64,000 nt of DNA, from positions 1,005,001 to 1,069,000 of the forward strand of contig JAUTXW010001345.1 of assembly GCA_030620095.1 (NCBI GenBank), read 5' to 3'. The notes under the pieces are model-generated. The model was given only the letters and a program-made list of their open reading frames with translations, was not told where the DNA came from and searched no databases. A program made the position numbers and the translations under genes. Of this stretch, positions 1 through 14,100 are shown in pieces; the stretch's first letter is position 1; every line of letters begins with the position of its first letter. The DNA is from Kuschelorhynchus macadamiae. Its lineage: Eukaryota; Arthropoda; Insecta; Coleoptera; Curculionidae.

Positions 1-250
1 CTATTGGTAATTCTGGCTTTCTCGCCATCTCACCAAAGGACTGTCATCATTACATGTTTCATTCGGCTTCCTCCACCCTAAAATTCGCCTATCTGAGTAA
101 TACAGGTTAATTTTTCGTTCATCCACAAACGTACTCCTTTTCCAGTCATTCAAGTTTAACTGAATGTGCTCTCTTGCCTGTTTTTGTTGGAGAGTTCGGT
201 GTCTTGGCCTCAGTAGACTGTATTACACTCGACGTTTTGCCCTAAAAGTA
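1..250 (-). pseudogene. Tc1-like transposase fragment
   Basis: Reading the minus strand from about 250 gives AREHIQLNLNDWKRSTF followed by an F-x-DER-K motif and GWRKPNE, which is the region around the first catalytic Asp of Tc1 transposases. It runs off the window edge and has no long open frame, so it is a dead, partial copy. Confidence 0.55.
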
Positions 251-1040
251 ATCCTTTAAAATAAAAACCACTTGACAGGATACAAGGACAAAATCCCAAA
301 AGGAATCTAGAACAGGTGTAAATTTTACTTACCTTAACTGAGGTGCATTCTCGAGGAAAACGGCACCGTCGTGCAACTGCTGGAGAAAAATCATCTCAAA
401 GCTTTTAATATTTCATTGTTGGTATCGGATGTTTTGAAGTGGTAGACTATATTGTGAAACTATTAAAAAAAAATCTTGTTTTTTTTTAAGAAATTTGTTT
501 GGGTTTATTGATTTTTGCATGGAAGTAAAAGCTTACAAACTCCTTTTTTTTGAAAATAGAGAGCATTTTTTGAAAAAAATTAAAAAAGAAATGAAACCAA
601 TATCCCAAGTTTTAAGTGAATCTCAGTTTACCATGGAAAGACGGATGGATGATTTAAGAATCGATATTAAACTTTTTTGCATTTATGATCCTCAACTGTC
701 CTTGTAAACTGTCTTCTTAATTCTGCTGTTTAGTTTCTTAAAATTTCAGCGACTATCTAATCTATCTTTATCAAATGACCACCAAAGTCTTCAGATTGTA
801 ACCCAATAAAAGCAAGTTTGGTCGTTCCTCAAATCTGTATTACATATTACAAAATGAAATGCCAAAAATAAAATACACGATAAATATAAGATGCAGTTTA
901 TTTCACAAAATTAAAATATTATCACAAGAATGTGCGTTTATAGCATCACATTATAATGAGTCTACAAGATTAAAAATGCTCAAAAGTTAAAACGGTATAG
1001 AAAAATATCATGTAATGTATAATTCATAATAATGTAATTA
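251..1040. other. non-coding stretch, nothing recognised
   Basis: AT-rich DNA downstream of Ctl1. The 13-base string CACCGTCGTGCAA occurs here (about 365) and again near 1698, suggesting related repeat debris. A 70-codon open frame at 495-707 begins with TTG and looks random. Confidence 0.4.
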
Positions 1041-1260
1041 CAGAGGGTGTTATTTAATAATATCTGAATATTTAAGGGTGTGATTTTATACAGAAAATTA
1101 ATTATGTTTTTTTTTATAAACTATGGTTCAAAAATATTCCATAAGGAAAATACGAGGTGTTAAAATTGTTGAGAAAAAGAGAGAAATTAATATTTTCGAA
1201 ACCGCTTGAGATAATTCCGTCGTATTTAGTACGAAGTAACATTTAATAAATACGCTTGTG
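1041..1260 (+). repeat. terminal fragment of a mariner family also seen at 41.87 kb
   Basis: The block beginning GAGGGTGTTATTTAATAATA and running through AATATTTAAGGG, ATAAACTAT and CGTTTGAGATA-like words parallels 41868-42060. Only the end of the element is present. Confidence 0.5.
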
Positions 1261-2643
1261 TTTCAATACAAATATAATTTTCGGCTTTAACAGTAGCCTG
1301 CGCACGAGAACTGATGTTGATATTTTTAAAAGCAAAAATGATACGCCAATTGGTTTTTTCCTGTGATGCGCCGCTTTTGAGTTACAAACTTTTACTACTA
1401 ACACAGTTAATAATAATTTATTATGAAAAATTAAACTCATTATGGCATCTGCGTGTAATGAAAGACAACAACTACCAACAACGTGTGTTTTGTATTCGAG
1501 TATTTTGTATTCTCTCGCATACTGCAACTATTGTTTATCTTCACTATCTCATCTATCACTAGCATCTTAAGGTAGCCTTACAAAAAAAATCTAAGCTATT
1601 GAGATCGGCGTATCTAGGTGGTCATTTTTGAAGCCCACCGCACATAATCGAGCGATTTAGATAAACAGTTTGTAAATAATTGTGAACCACGCTGGTACAC
1701 CGTCGTGCAAGTGCCACATCTGTTTTCTTATTATTATCGGAATATCTTACAGCAAGGCAATTGTTTTTCAAGGAAATTACAATAAGAATCTCTGTCAAGT
1801 CGTCCGGGCATGATCCATCTTCTCGTACTCATTTCAGGATGCTCTTCGACTTCGTGCAGCATCGCTTTCTCAATCTCAAGTGTTTTTACATTTCGACGTC
1901 GGCCTTCAGGTGCAACTTTTCGACCACTACCAGTTTCAGCAAGACCACGATGAATATTAGAAACGGACTACCTGGTAAAGCACGAATGGGATATCTCTAG
2001 TGATAAATATGAAAGTAAGTGCTCGTACGAACGCCACCGTTGAGGCTGAAATTTATGTTTATATTGAGAAACATACATCTTTATTAAATGTCGCTACATA
2101 CTAAATATCACTGAAATTTCTCAAGCGGATCTGAAACTTAGACATTTTTGGACCATAGTTTATAAAACAAACTATCCTTAACGTTCCATATAAATTACAC
2201 CCACATATCATTAAGAAACACACTTTACACAAGTGTCACATCACATTCCTGAATTATTCACAAAGTTTTTGCATAAACATCGCCAAAGATATATCCTGGC
2301 AGTTCCTGTCAACTCAGTACTTCTAGCAGATAACTGTTTCTTTACAATTTCATCTGAAAACTTAAGCTAATACGATTTTGATTATTACTTATCTCTACTA
2401 ATATATATTGTTTTTGAATCGATATTACGTAAGTTATGTGTTTTTTATGAATACACTCAAATTAATATTAATGCAAAACTTTCCATACGATACTTACCAT
2501 AATTTAAATTCTTTAAAGACAATATAAAAATACAGCGAAAGCTTTCACGGTTTTAGTCTAACAAAAACACTCTGTCAAAATGGAAATCTTCAGGAATATT
2601 TACTTCTCGATGAAATGAATCAGAAGGTAACTGAGTTCAAATA
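1261..2643. other. non-coding stretch
   Basis: No gene or transposon domain was recognised on either strand. Several short overlapping open frames (1243-2000) have no family features. Confidence 0.35.
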
Positions 2644-4356
2644 CAACAAGTGTTAATTTGAAAACGAACAGCATCTAATATTTCTTGAGCTGTTGACACT
2701 ATAAAATTTGGTGAAACACGTCAATTTACACATATCAAGGAGAAACAACTGTTAAGGTATTTGTTGATGTATTACATTCAACCCCCTAACCGCTAGGGCA
2801 ACTGCCCCTAAAATTTTAAATAGCAACCCCCACTTATTTCGTTATTTTTGAAATCTTTACGTAATTCTAGAATAGCACAGGTACAGCCGATATTCAACTG
2901 TTCGCGGACGTTTTGGAGTATATCTGGTGAAATACCCCTACATTCTTGAACAATCCTTTGTTAGAGTTGTTCTATTGAGTCTGAATTGGTTTTGGAAACA
3001 ATGGATTTCAAGTGACCCCATAGAAAGAAATCGAGCGGTATCAAATTCTGGTGTTCTAGGTGGCCAATCAATGGATCCTCTCCTACCAATGCACCGCTCC
3101 GGATAATAATTATCCAACTGGACGTACGTACTGAGGAAGTGCTCCGTCCTGCTGGAAGTGCAAAAAATGTTTATGTTAAGCAATATTTCCATCGACTTTA
3201 ATTTTCCACCTCATGGATTATACGAGGCTCTATTCTTCTGTCTAACATTTCCGCGTAAATTTCCCCATTTAAATTTCCATCCATAAATAGAGGACTAAAA
3301 CATTTATTTTTTGAAGATATTGTCTATGCTAATAATGCGAGAGTTTAAGTCGCTCCAATAACGGCAGTTTTGTGGTTTCACCTAGCCATTCATCACTGAA
3401 ACAGATATATTTTATCAACTGGGGCGGAGTAATAATCCCGAGTAATAATTTCGTAAAAGACAATACTTCTGTTCGGGTCATCATCCTCTAATTCTTAAGT
3501 AATTTGTAGCATGTATGGGTGGAAATACTATTCTGACTGATTCACGTGTCCGTCCAGTTTGTTCTGCAGCTTGACAAAGAAACATAGTGGGAGCTATGAG
3601 CGGCATCATCACCAATAACAGATACAGTTTCTTTTCAAATTTGGCTACTAGCTCTCGGATGTACTTGTCTCTAACATTTCATCCTGGATGTATATCATTA
3701 AATACGTCCGTCTTTCTTGCGAAGCAACGGTTTTCCGCTCCATAAATATAACTCATTTCTATAGCTTAATTTCACTAATCGAATTAGCACATCAAATAAA
3801 TAATTGAATACCATGCGTGACAAATACGAACTGCACTTATCACTTCTAAAAAATATTAGAAAAAAGCTAAATGAAAAAAATATATTCAAAGACGCACAAT
3901 TTTTTTTTAAATATTTCGTGTTTTAAACCGGCAAAATGTAAATAAAGAAAAGGATTTTGATCTTTTTTTTTTCAGTAAATATTTTTAAATGAATAGCTGT
4001 GACAGCACAGTGATCGCAGGGTTAACTACTTCAATTTTGATAAAAAAACAAGTTAAAAGAGATGTAATTTATCTAGAAATACCTAAAACTTTCAAAAATG
4101 GTGAAATAAATGTGGGATGCTATTTAAAACTTTAGCGGTAGTTGCCCTGAGAGACAGGGTGTTGAATGTAATACAACAACAACTACCTTAACAGTTGTGT
4201 GTGTGTATATAAGTTTATGGCTCTGGTTGAAACCAAATGGCCAGTACCTTAACAGTTGTCCTCCTTGACATGTAAATCAACGTGTTTCGCCAAATTTTCA
4301 TAGTATCACCAGTTAAAGAAATATTAAATGCTGTTCGTTTTCAAATTGACACCCTG
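2644..4356. mobile_element. mariner-like element with about 190-bp terminal inverted repeats
   Basis: The left end (from 2644) and the reverse complement of the right end (to 4356) share TTTGAAAACGAACAGCAT, TTTGGYGAAACACGT, CAAGGAG and AACTGTTAAGGT in order, over about 190 bp. TA dinucleotides sit outside both ends (2642-2643, 4357-4358). The interior holds a decayed minus-strand transposase, so the element is inactive. Confidence 0.75.
2880..3690 (-). pseudogene. mariner transposase remnant
   Basis: The minus-strand frame at 3192-2938 includes RCIGRRGSIDWPPRTPEF and LSMGSLE, the WPPRSPDLxPLDFxLWG block that carries the third catalytic acid of mariner transposases. The acid and surrounding residues are partly mutated and neighbouring frames are broken. 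Confidence 0.65.
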
Positions 4357-4951
4357 TATGTTCTTGTAAAAAGAATATTTTAGGAAATTCAGTATCACAA
4401 ATTAATAGGTACCTAAATGCAAATTTTCATTACCTTCGTTCAGAACAGTAGCAGTCAATTAATAACTGGTGAGTTTTTAGAGCGAACTTTAACGTTTCGA
4501 AATCAAAATTCATTATAATCCTAAAAGGAGAAACTGATCTTGACAACAATGATTCTAGCTAGAGTAGAACACATAGAATGGCTCTCCGGCGTGAATCCAC
4601 TAGCTTTGTATTTATTGGCTCATCTAAATACTTTCGTCTTAAAAACATCCGCAATAAAGGAGCTGAAAATGTCGTAAAAATTCAAAAAGATTTAAGTCCA
4701 TACGAAATACCCAAGAGATTCTTGAGAAAGTTGATTTTCCACTAGGTATGTAGCTCTTACATCAAATAACTATAAAACTTTACAAATATTGCGATTTAAA
4801 CAGATATGCTCTTTTTTTTCAAATATTTCAATATGTATTAAGCATTTATGGGACCTGTTTTGAAATTCTGAAGTTTTAGACACAAATACCCTGCAGATCT
4901 ATCTTAGCAAATACGTAAGATAACAGTAGTCTATACTGCAATTAATTTCTC
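4357..4951. other. 3' flank / probable 3' UTR of Ctl1
   Basis: No other gene seen. It includes the candidate AATAAA at 4611-4616 (minus). Confidence 0.4.
4611..4616 (-). terminator. candidate poly(A) signal of Ctl1
   Basis: AATAAA on the minus strand about 335 nt past the stop codon, the first such hexamer I see. Position only; no transcript data. Confidence 0.4.
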
Positions 4952-5176
4952 TTAATTTTCTTTTTCTACCGACTGGCTTATAGTTGGCAATTCTCTTGGA
5001 AGATTGGTAGGTTGATCCCCAGTTTTAACAGCATCGGACTTTTCCTGATATTCTAATGCTTTCTTAGAATTTTCCACAAATTCCATAAGACCTCGAGACA
5101 TGTAGTAAGGCTTAGATATACCGTCGTTTTGTATACTATCTTCGCAAAAACATATGAAGATCGTATCAATTGTCAT
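4952..5176 (-). CDS. Ctl1: Ctl1 terminal exon 13 (residues 552-625)
   Basis: Starts MTIDTIFICF and carries the conserved acidic-NDG-PYYMS block and cytosolic tail LMEFVENSKKAL. Acceptor TATTTTTTAG; TAA stop at 4952-4954. Confidence 0.95.
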   Translation of the reverse strand: MTIDTIFICFCEDSIQNDGISKPYYMSRGLMEFVENSKKALEYQEKSDAVKTGDQPTNLPRELPTISQSVEKEN

Positions 5177-8100
5177 CTAAAAAATAATATGGTAAGTGAA
5201 TAATATATAATATATTTTGGATGATAAAATTCTTTTAAGGCTGATATTACACTATCAAAGTTCTTTTATAAAAGACCATAAAGCATTTTACAAAATAATT
5301 TACTAAATCTTTGATGATATCTTTTGTAATAAACAAAAATCTTTTTTGGCTTTTTCGCAACTGAATTTTTATTCAGTTGCGAAAAAGCTAAAAAAATTTT
5401 TGTTTGTCAATCTAAATGTAACAAATAATCTGAACACATTTAAAAATCTTTTGTAATATTTCTCGGACACGTCAAAATTAATTATTTAGATATGCTTGTC
5501 TTGTCAGAGTGTTTATTCTGGTAATTTTTAAGATCTGATGATATTTTTATAAAGGGAAACACCTGTCACTAACACAGCCTTTGAGTGAGACTGAGTTTTT
5601 GTTTTTGTTTGAACCCGAGAGATATTAGAAACAGTTAGAAGATCCAGAGGTATCTAGACAGAACTGGCGCATTCTTACCTAACTTCATAAAAGAAGAAGG
5701 TTATCAATTTGACCCTATGTATTTTTTATGTTACTAGATGATTCTCCAAATAATGCTGATTTTATCAAAAAAATCAAATGGTAAATTATGACTATATCAC
5801 AGTTTATTTGGATGTTATGAAGGGCATTGAATAGCGAAATAAAAAATCCTAGTCCGCATTTAAATTAAGAAAGTTGATGATGGTCTCCCGAATCCGAAAC
5901 TTCAAATTGGAAAATTAATCTTGTCGTTTTATAGAGGAAAAAATGTGACAATGACAAAGTGGAAATTATTATCATTTCTCATCTCGATTAATCCTAAAAT
6001 TTTAGGAAAAACAAAAAACTGGAAAAAACAAGGCTCCAATAGAAACTTGCATAACTGTAAAGATAAAAACTTAAAAAAGGAACAAAACAGAAAATACTAA
6101 AACTCAGTCTCATAATCATATAAGCTCCGCAATAAAATAACTAAAGCTGGGCCGAGGCAGGGCAGGACTCCTTTTGGGCAGATAGATTAAACCGAGTTCT
6201 ACCTTGCTTCAGTGAAAAAAAAACGAACCAAAAAAGTTATTTTATTCTCCTTTGGATAGGATTTTTTTGAAATCTTGCCATCGCTGAAGAAGTTTTTCGC
6301 TTGTGTGATTTTACAAATAACTTAGATATCGAGTTTTCACAACACTTTATTTTAAGAGGTGTGTTTTTTTTATTAGTTAAAAGTTACAAAAAAGACATTT
6401 ACTATTAATTTTGCTGAAGGACTTCTAGCCATATTTTAAAAAGTAAAAATGGAATAACAAGTCTATAAATGTTAAATGCGTCAAAATAAAAGAACATACA
6501 GTTTATTATTGATAATTTGTTACATAGATGGTTCGGTGTCAGGTTAGCGCTAGATGGAATGGTACCAGGTTATGTGCCAAACTGCCAAAAACGAAGCGTT
6601 TGGCAATACTGCATATAATTTCGAATCTTCATTATGGCAAAAACATGCTAATAGAGAGTTTTTTAAAGATTTTTTTATTTTTTTTTTGATAAAATTTCAT
6701 CAAGTTCCAAGGATTTTTTTTTCGGAATTTGAAAGAAAAAACAATTAATTGTACTTACCTCGTATACAGTCATAAAACAGTGAGAAATAAAATAACTGAA
6801 CAGACCAACAAGTACTAGTGGAACCCAGACGTAATGTATACCTTCTTTGTTCTGAAAATAAACAAACGTTCATGAGTGCCAAAAATTCAAATAATCTTTC
6901 ACAACATTGCCCAAAAAAATACAACAAACACGCTTGTAATCTTGAAATACACTCCGAGATTTTTTCAGATCTAGATGCCGGAAAACATATTTTTCTCAAT
7001 TCTGTCGGTCTGCCTGTTTGTCTATAGGTATGTTTGTATATCTGTTTGTATATTTGTTTGCAGCAGCATGGCTAAAGAAACTCCTTTTTCAATGGACCTC
7101 AAATTTGGTACAAAAAACAAGGGACATATGGGAATGATCTGATAACAACTTGGTCAAAATCCAATATGGCGGAACAAACTGGCGGCATAATAAAATGATA
7201 ACAACATCGACATAGAAACTAAAAAGCTTTATTTGAAATCAAATTTGCACTAGAGTCAAGTGTGACTAATAAGATCTTGGTACGAATCCTATAACGCAGA
7301 ATAAAATGAAGGTCTATTAAAAACTTTTTAAAATTAATATAAAAAATCTTAAAGTTTGTGTAAAATCAAGTGCGACATAGAAATGAACTGAAAATAGCAA
7401 ATCCGAGTAAAAAACTACTAATTCAAAATGTCCACAAGAATTAGTAAATTTTTGGTATGAATCCTATTTGACGGCCTAATAATTTTTTAAGGAAATCAGT
7501 GTATGAAAATTACTTTTTTAATTAGCTTCCGACTTGATACAAAAATGAACTGTGCCTTAGAAATAAACTGGTGAGATTTTGGTACGAATCCAATATGGCG
7601 GAACAAAACAGTTCAATGAAATCTTTAAAAAATCAGTATAAAAAATCCATATTCAATTGATGTCAAATTTTTGACAAAAATAAAGTGTATATAATTATGT
7701 ACTGGTACTTTTGATGCGTATCGAATAGGGCCGAACAAGATGTTTTTAATAAGTGAGTAGAGTTAGTTCCACGAGGGTTGGTACTTACTTCATCAATTGC
7801 TTTACCTTTTTTACAAATAAAAAAGTTCAAAAATAGACTGAAACAAATAGTGACGTCATAAACGTGAATAAAATGACCTAAAATATGGGTTATAAAACTT
7901 ATCATCAATTTTCTCAAAAAAAATTGTTTTGTCAAAAGACATGTGAGGTTTTATTTAATTTTCCTATTTTTATTGTGTAAAATACTTCGACGGTATTCAG
8001 AAGGTGAATAAAATATGATATCGATGTTACTGCCTCCTGACTAAGGAGAGTAATGCAGGAGAAGCTCTGTTATCACTTACTGCAGTTATAGAGGTAAGTT

Positions 8101-11100
8101 TTGTTCTAGATTTATATTCATATTAAATAATATTTGATATATAACTCTATTTCTTTGACTTTTGTGGAGAGTGTCTGATGCTCTGGGAGTAGAAATTACT
8201 ACCCACGCGCGTATACTGCTTGGAGTTATAGGAGGGGTAATTTATAAGTTTTTCATGCATTAAAGAAACAACTAAAAAAAATAAAAAAAAAAGTAGGCAC
8301 CTTTCTTTGTACATTTGTAATATTACATTCAAAATCCGCGGACGTAATTTTAAATAATTTTGTCATATGGGAGGTGGTGATTATCCCCATTACCCCCTTG
8401 TATACCCCCCTGTTACTACCGTTAAAGAGACTCAGACTCATCAGACTCTAACAGTGATGACGAAGCTGTTTCGAATTCTTAGAAATTTTGATCCAGCAGA
8501 ATTCTATTTTATTTTAGTTTATAGTTTAGTTTGTATTCTTGATTTTCGTTCATTGATGTTTCACTGGTAGTTGTTTTTTGTAATAAATGTCGTTTATTAT
8601 ATTTTTCTCTCATAGTTATGTGTATTATTTATTACTATATATTAAATTATTATATGTGTTTTTTAGCAGAATCATAAAACTACGAAGAGAAGGTACATTT
8701 TTGTATAAATGCAAGATGTACATAACCACTTCTATACACGCTTAATTAATTAGAACCGTAACTACGAGCCTGCGACTGCGAGGGGGCCCAAGGTTATTAA
8801 AAAAAATATTTCGAATATTTCTAGTTTAAAACAAGACTATTATCTCGAATTTATCTCAACAAACTGTGACATAACAATATATCAGCATAGTTATTATCGC
8901 CAGCCGAAACATTTGGTTCAGCAGTCAATGTTTTTCCACACCCTCAAATCAGACTCAAAATTATCGCATCTATACAATATTAAAAATTGTAGAATCTTTC
9001 CTGGTATTTTATAAAGTATTTGCGCTGCGGAAAAAAAATGACGGATAAAATCTTAGAAATTATTTCGAATTTTGGTCTAGATATTAAAAAATGTAAAGGG
9101 GTCAAAGATATGACGGGGCGAGTACAATGAGCGGTGCATATTCTGGCGTTCAATATCGGATGAGATAAAACAGATTGAAAAAACAGCAAATTGCGATCAC
9201 AAGGGTAGAAGAAAATATTTTTAATTTGTTTTTATTTGTTACTTGTCTCACTTTACTACAAAGTTTGAACGCTATTTAATTTATATCAATTAACTAAGAT
9301 CATTTTTCCAAATTAGAACTTCATCGATGACGTAAATACAAACCCTCGTGAAACTCACTTTTATCAGCAAAATGACACCTCTCTTTCATCTAATTAAAAA
9401 TAACGTAATATATATATAATATAATATTCTTATATAAAAGGATTCATAACGAGGGAAGCCCCGAGCAAACCCAATTGACCAGTTTTTCTTCTATATAAAT
9501 CTAATTTTTATTTACCTTTAGGAAATATGAGCCAATAGCGACGGAACATGCCACAACTAGCAGTTTGGATAGGAACAGTACAAAATCTCCTACAGAATTG
9601 ATCGCTGCTACTCGTAGAGGATTTGAACTCAAATGCGTAAAAGCAACTTTGCCAGCTTTGCAAAACGAATGGCCATACATAGCTACAACAAACAGTGATA
9701 CATGATTTATACATATATAAGCAATACATTGGTACCATTGCGGACTAAATTAATAAAATAAAATACATACAAAACAAAATCTTTTGAAAATAGTCCATTA
9801 CATAAGTGTTGTAAGCAGTAGTTTCCAAATGAGGAGAAATACTTGAAAACAGTTGAGTTTGAAAACAATAATTTTAACACGAGTAATGTACACTATTTTT
9901 CCTACGATCACTTAAAATGTTCAGTGGAATTAATATATCTTATTATTTTATATATTTCAACACTAGTGTTAACATTGTGTTTTCTGTCAGTTTCGTAAGT
10001 GGTCGTGGGAAAACTATTACAGCCTACTCACCCTAAACCGTCATGTCACGATCAAGGCACGAACTCTTTCAAACCCTATCTCGGCATTCCAAAATTTTTA
10101 TTTTGTGTAGACCGTGTCAAATTAGAATCACTTCTCGACGTTTCGCCATCAATTGCAGGATGGGCAGGAATCATTACTCCAAAAGATCTGCACACTGAAG
10201 GAGGTCAGTGCGATACAAGCTGTTGAGTCAAACGTTGGTGTCTATTTGTCTAATTATATTTTGTAACGACTGTGACACAATCGAAAGCAATGTCTTCTCG
10301 TTAGCCGCTTACATGCAAAAATATATATTCCGGCCAACAGGGCCCGCTCTAGCTTTTCGGTCAATATGGGCAAAAATAAGATTTGCCGCCCCAAAAATTT
10401 ATTTGGGAGTCCAGCCCAGGAGTAAAGGAGATGAATGAGGGTATTTGATTAATTTAGATTTTAGGTAAATCTGCACAAAAAATTTTATTATATTCAAAAT
10501 CAAAACAAATCACAAAAGAGTTAAAACTTAAATATAATTAAAAAAACACTTTTCTGCGAACTTTCAACTCCGCAAAATTTCTAATTACATCCTTTAAATC
10601 TAATTTCTCAGCTATAACATGCTCAATAGATATCATAGCTAAGCCATTCAGTCGAGGTTGTGTTGATGTCGACCTTAAAAAATTTTTAATTAATTTAAGT
10701 TTGGAGAAACTCCTTTCTCCACTAGCAACACTAACTGGTATTGTTAATAAAATCCGTAATGCGATATTAAGGTTTGGTGCGAGGTTTAAATTTGTAATAA
10801 ATTTGAGCACTTCCGCAGAGCTTTCTTTTTTTCCTAGAAGATTAAACACGACGGGTATCTCATCGGCCAATTCATTTCCATTTAAATCAGATGAATCTCG
10901 AAAAGTTAAAATATTTTCTAAATCTTTACAATGGGATAATAAATCTTCTTTTGACATATTTTTTAAATTATAGATGTCATACAGAAACTCAAAATATTTA
11001 CTATAGTCACTTAGGAGTTTAAAACGGGTGTCTAATGAATTAATTGCTTGATCAATTGTAAAGAAAAAAAAATCTACTTTATATTTTTCTTTAGGATCTT

Positions 11101-14100
11101 CGAACACTTCATCTCTATTTTCATAGGGAAACTGAGTTTTTCTTCTTCTAACCCGATGTCTTGGTAATGTTAAGTTAAAATTAGTCTCTGCGTCGATTTC
11201 GTTAGCCAGTTCTTTTGCATCAATTAGGACATTATTAAAGGATTCGTCGGTTCTTAGATTAACAAAAAAAGAATGACAATTTTTAATAAGACTTATAGCT
11301 AATGATGTATCATATTCCTTAGATTGCATCAGTTTGCTGATAGGGTTTATTTGATTTAAGATTTGATACCAAATAATTACCGAACACAAAAATTTAAAGT
11401 CTTTAAGGCAATTTAATAGACCAGAAGCTTCCACTTTTACTAAGTTGTCAATATCTGCATGTTCATAAATATTTAAATATTAGAGCATCGTATATGTCAC
11501 CAATTTGATACCTTAATGGTTTTAAAGCGTCTACTCTACTCTCCCATCTGGTGTCACTTAAAGGCTTTAAAGTTAATCCTTTTACATGCTTTAAAAGAAT
11601 TGACCATCGTAGAGTTGACGCTGAAAAAAAAACATATATTTTTTGAACCATGTTAAAAAAATTTGCAGCCTCTAGTGATGACTTAGCCATGTCATTTACT
11701 ACCAAATTTAATATGTGATTACTGCAAGGTACAAAAAATGCCCTAGGATTTATATTTCTAATTCTAGTCTGCACTCCCGCCTTATCACCTCTCATATTTG
11801 CCCCATTGTCATATCCTTGCCCTCTCATATTTTGTACATCTAAACCTATAGTATTTAGTTCATTAATTACTACATTAGACAGTTCTTCACCCGTAGACTT
11901 TTCAATTGGAAGAAAACCCAAAAAACTTTCATTAACATCAATGTTAACATCCGTTTCAGATACAGTTATAGAAACATATCTAATTATTAAAGTCATTTAC
12001 TCAATTTTACTCACATCAGGAGTGCAATCTAGAATAATAGAATAATATTTTGCTTTTTTAATGGCATTTACAATATAGGATTTTATTTTATCGTGAAGAA
12101 GCATAATTATTTCATTTTGAATATTTTTTCCAAGGTATGTTGTTTAACTGCTTCATGTTTCAGGACTCTACGAACATGTTCTTCCATAACCGGATCGAAT
12201 TTTGCTAATAACTCTATTAATTTTAAAAAATTGCCATTATTATATTCATAGAGCTTATTGGTTGTGCCTTGGAAGGCTAAACAATTTTCACAAAGCATTT
12301 TTGTTATGGAAACAATACGTAGAAGCACCTCGTACCAATGATTTATTTCTGCATTAGTTAGCCTTTGAGCGGCTGCGACTATAGTGCGACCTGAATTTAG
12401 TCGCTGACTAATTTCAATCCATGCTTGCTTAGATTTACCATGTCCGCTTGAATTTTCGTGGCTTCTTAAAGTTTCACCAAGGTGCTTCCAGTTATTGTAA
12501 CCATCTTTTGAAAGTGAACTTAAACTACAACCAAACAATTTACAGTAAAAACAAAAAACTGAGTTTTTAGAAATAGAGTAAACAAGCCAGTCTCTTAGGA
12601 CTTGTTCTCCATTTTTTAACACTCGATAATAGTAACTAGAACTAAATTTACGACCTTTATTGTCGGATAAAAATGAATAATTAATTAAACGCTTAGCTGG
12701 TCCCTCCCTGACTAAAAATAACCTTTCTGCATCTCCCAAGATTTGAGGCCATGTTCCTGGATCAGAAGATATATTTTCGACACGGTCATTATTTTCGATA
12801 GTGTCGTTAGTATCGTAACTTTCATTGCGCTCGATCGACGAACCATCATTACTGTTACTAGTCTCAGTCTCCTTGCCCACTACATTCACCATAGCGTTAT
12901 CAGGATTTTCATCATTTTCCGATGTTGACACCTTACTCGTAGTTGGACCAGTTTGTAAAAAATGTGCCAATGCCCCAGCTTGTTTTTGTAGATGGGTTTG
13001 TTTTTCTATCCTCTTTTTTTTATACTGAGAACCAGATAGTCTTTTCCTTGCGTCAGACATTCTATAATACAGTTATTTATTTGATAAAAAAAATCAAATT
13101 ACAAAATTGTCACTTTTTTAAGAAAGATTTGATTGGCTGTTACGCAATAGTTAGGATAATTTTATATTTAAAAAAGTTAAAAATACTTTAACATTTTTTG
13201 TATATCACAACAATGTCGAAAATCTACCACATAATGTTATGATTTTATACAAAAATGAAAAGCATTTGAGGAAAACATTATGTGGTAGATTTTCGACATT
13301 GTTGTTTGTTGTGATATACAAAAAATGTTAAAGTATTTTTTTAATTTTTAACTTAATAAAATTATACCAACTACTGCGTAACAGCCAATCAAATATTTCT
13401 TAAAAAATTTCTATCGCAGTAAATAAATTGAGATTAAACTAAAAAATTGTCACTTACCTTAAACAACAGAAAAAGTTTTCCAATACATTCACTGAACAAT
13501 ATTCATATTTTGGCAACAACGCATGCAACGGAAACTGTTCTTAATTATACATAGATAATAATATTATTCGTTATTCATATAAATCCATTAATAAAAACTT
13601 TAGCACTAGACCCATCAACTTAAAGAGGGTGCGCCCTACAGATCGAACAAGCACCAAACACAATTAGAAATAGAAATTAATAAGTAATAAATAGGTACAA
13701 GACACCAACGCATCGATCACAAAGGGTGCAGGTGGCTTATTAGCATCTCATTGGACGCCCGAAAAAACCGCGTCGTCCGTTGCTATTGCGACCGGCATTT
13801 TTCTGCGAAACTGTTCGCGTGCCGAACGTCTCATCTTTTTTATTAAGGTGCGTATCCACCAAGCGCGCAAAATGTTTGCGATTGTAAGCGAACATTTTCA
13901 ATCTTAAGAAAATATGATTGTTAGAAATGCTTACAATGGACAAAAAATTATATTGGCTCCCAATCGCCGCTTAATTTATTTTTATTAAATTGTTTTCAAG
14001 CTAAAAATGCCGCCCCAAATTTAGCCGCTAGAGCGGGCCCTGCCGGCCAAGAAATCTTGAATAAAAGTGTGTGAAAGCACATTTTTATTTATTTTTCAGT

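Larger units (their letters stand above)
10338..14042. mobile_element. hAT-1 element, 3.7 kb, with TIRs and TSD
   Basis: A perfect 16-bp terminal inverted repeat, CAGGGCCCGCTCTAGC, lies at 10338-10353 and inverted at 14027-14042. It is flanked by an identical 8-bp target duplication CCGGCCAA at 10330-10337 and 14043-14050, as expected for hAT. A transposase pseudogene runs on the minus strand inside, with a large foldback upstream of it. Confidence 0.95.

Noticed and set aside
495..707. 70-codon open frame on the plus strand
   Set aside because: Starts with TTG, Lys/Phe-rich because the DNA is AT-rich, and shows no domain.
4952..5176. Assignment of the host gene to CTL2 (SLC44A2) rather than CTL1
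   Set aside because: The C-terminus (LMEFVENSKKA) and several internal blocks (RYHLGTVA, AINSVGDF) fit CTL1 much better.
6745..7027. Two ORFs on opposite strands around exon 12
   Set aside because: Off-frame or antisense shadows of exon 12 and repeat DNA.
8147..8570. Overlapping small ORFs on both strands
   Set aside because: No homology, no splice context, low-complexity composition.
9508..9738. 76-codon minus-strand frame over exon 11
   Set aside because: Off-frame shadow of Ctl1 exon 11; the correct frame gives the CTL1 sequence.
12743..13191. Plus-strand ORFs antisense to the hAT-1 transposase
   Set aside because: Mirror frames of the transposase N-terminus without features of their own.
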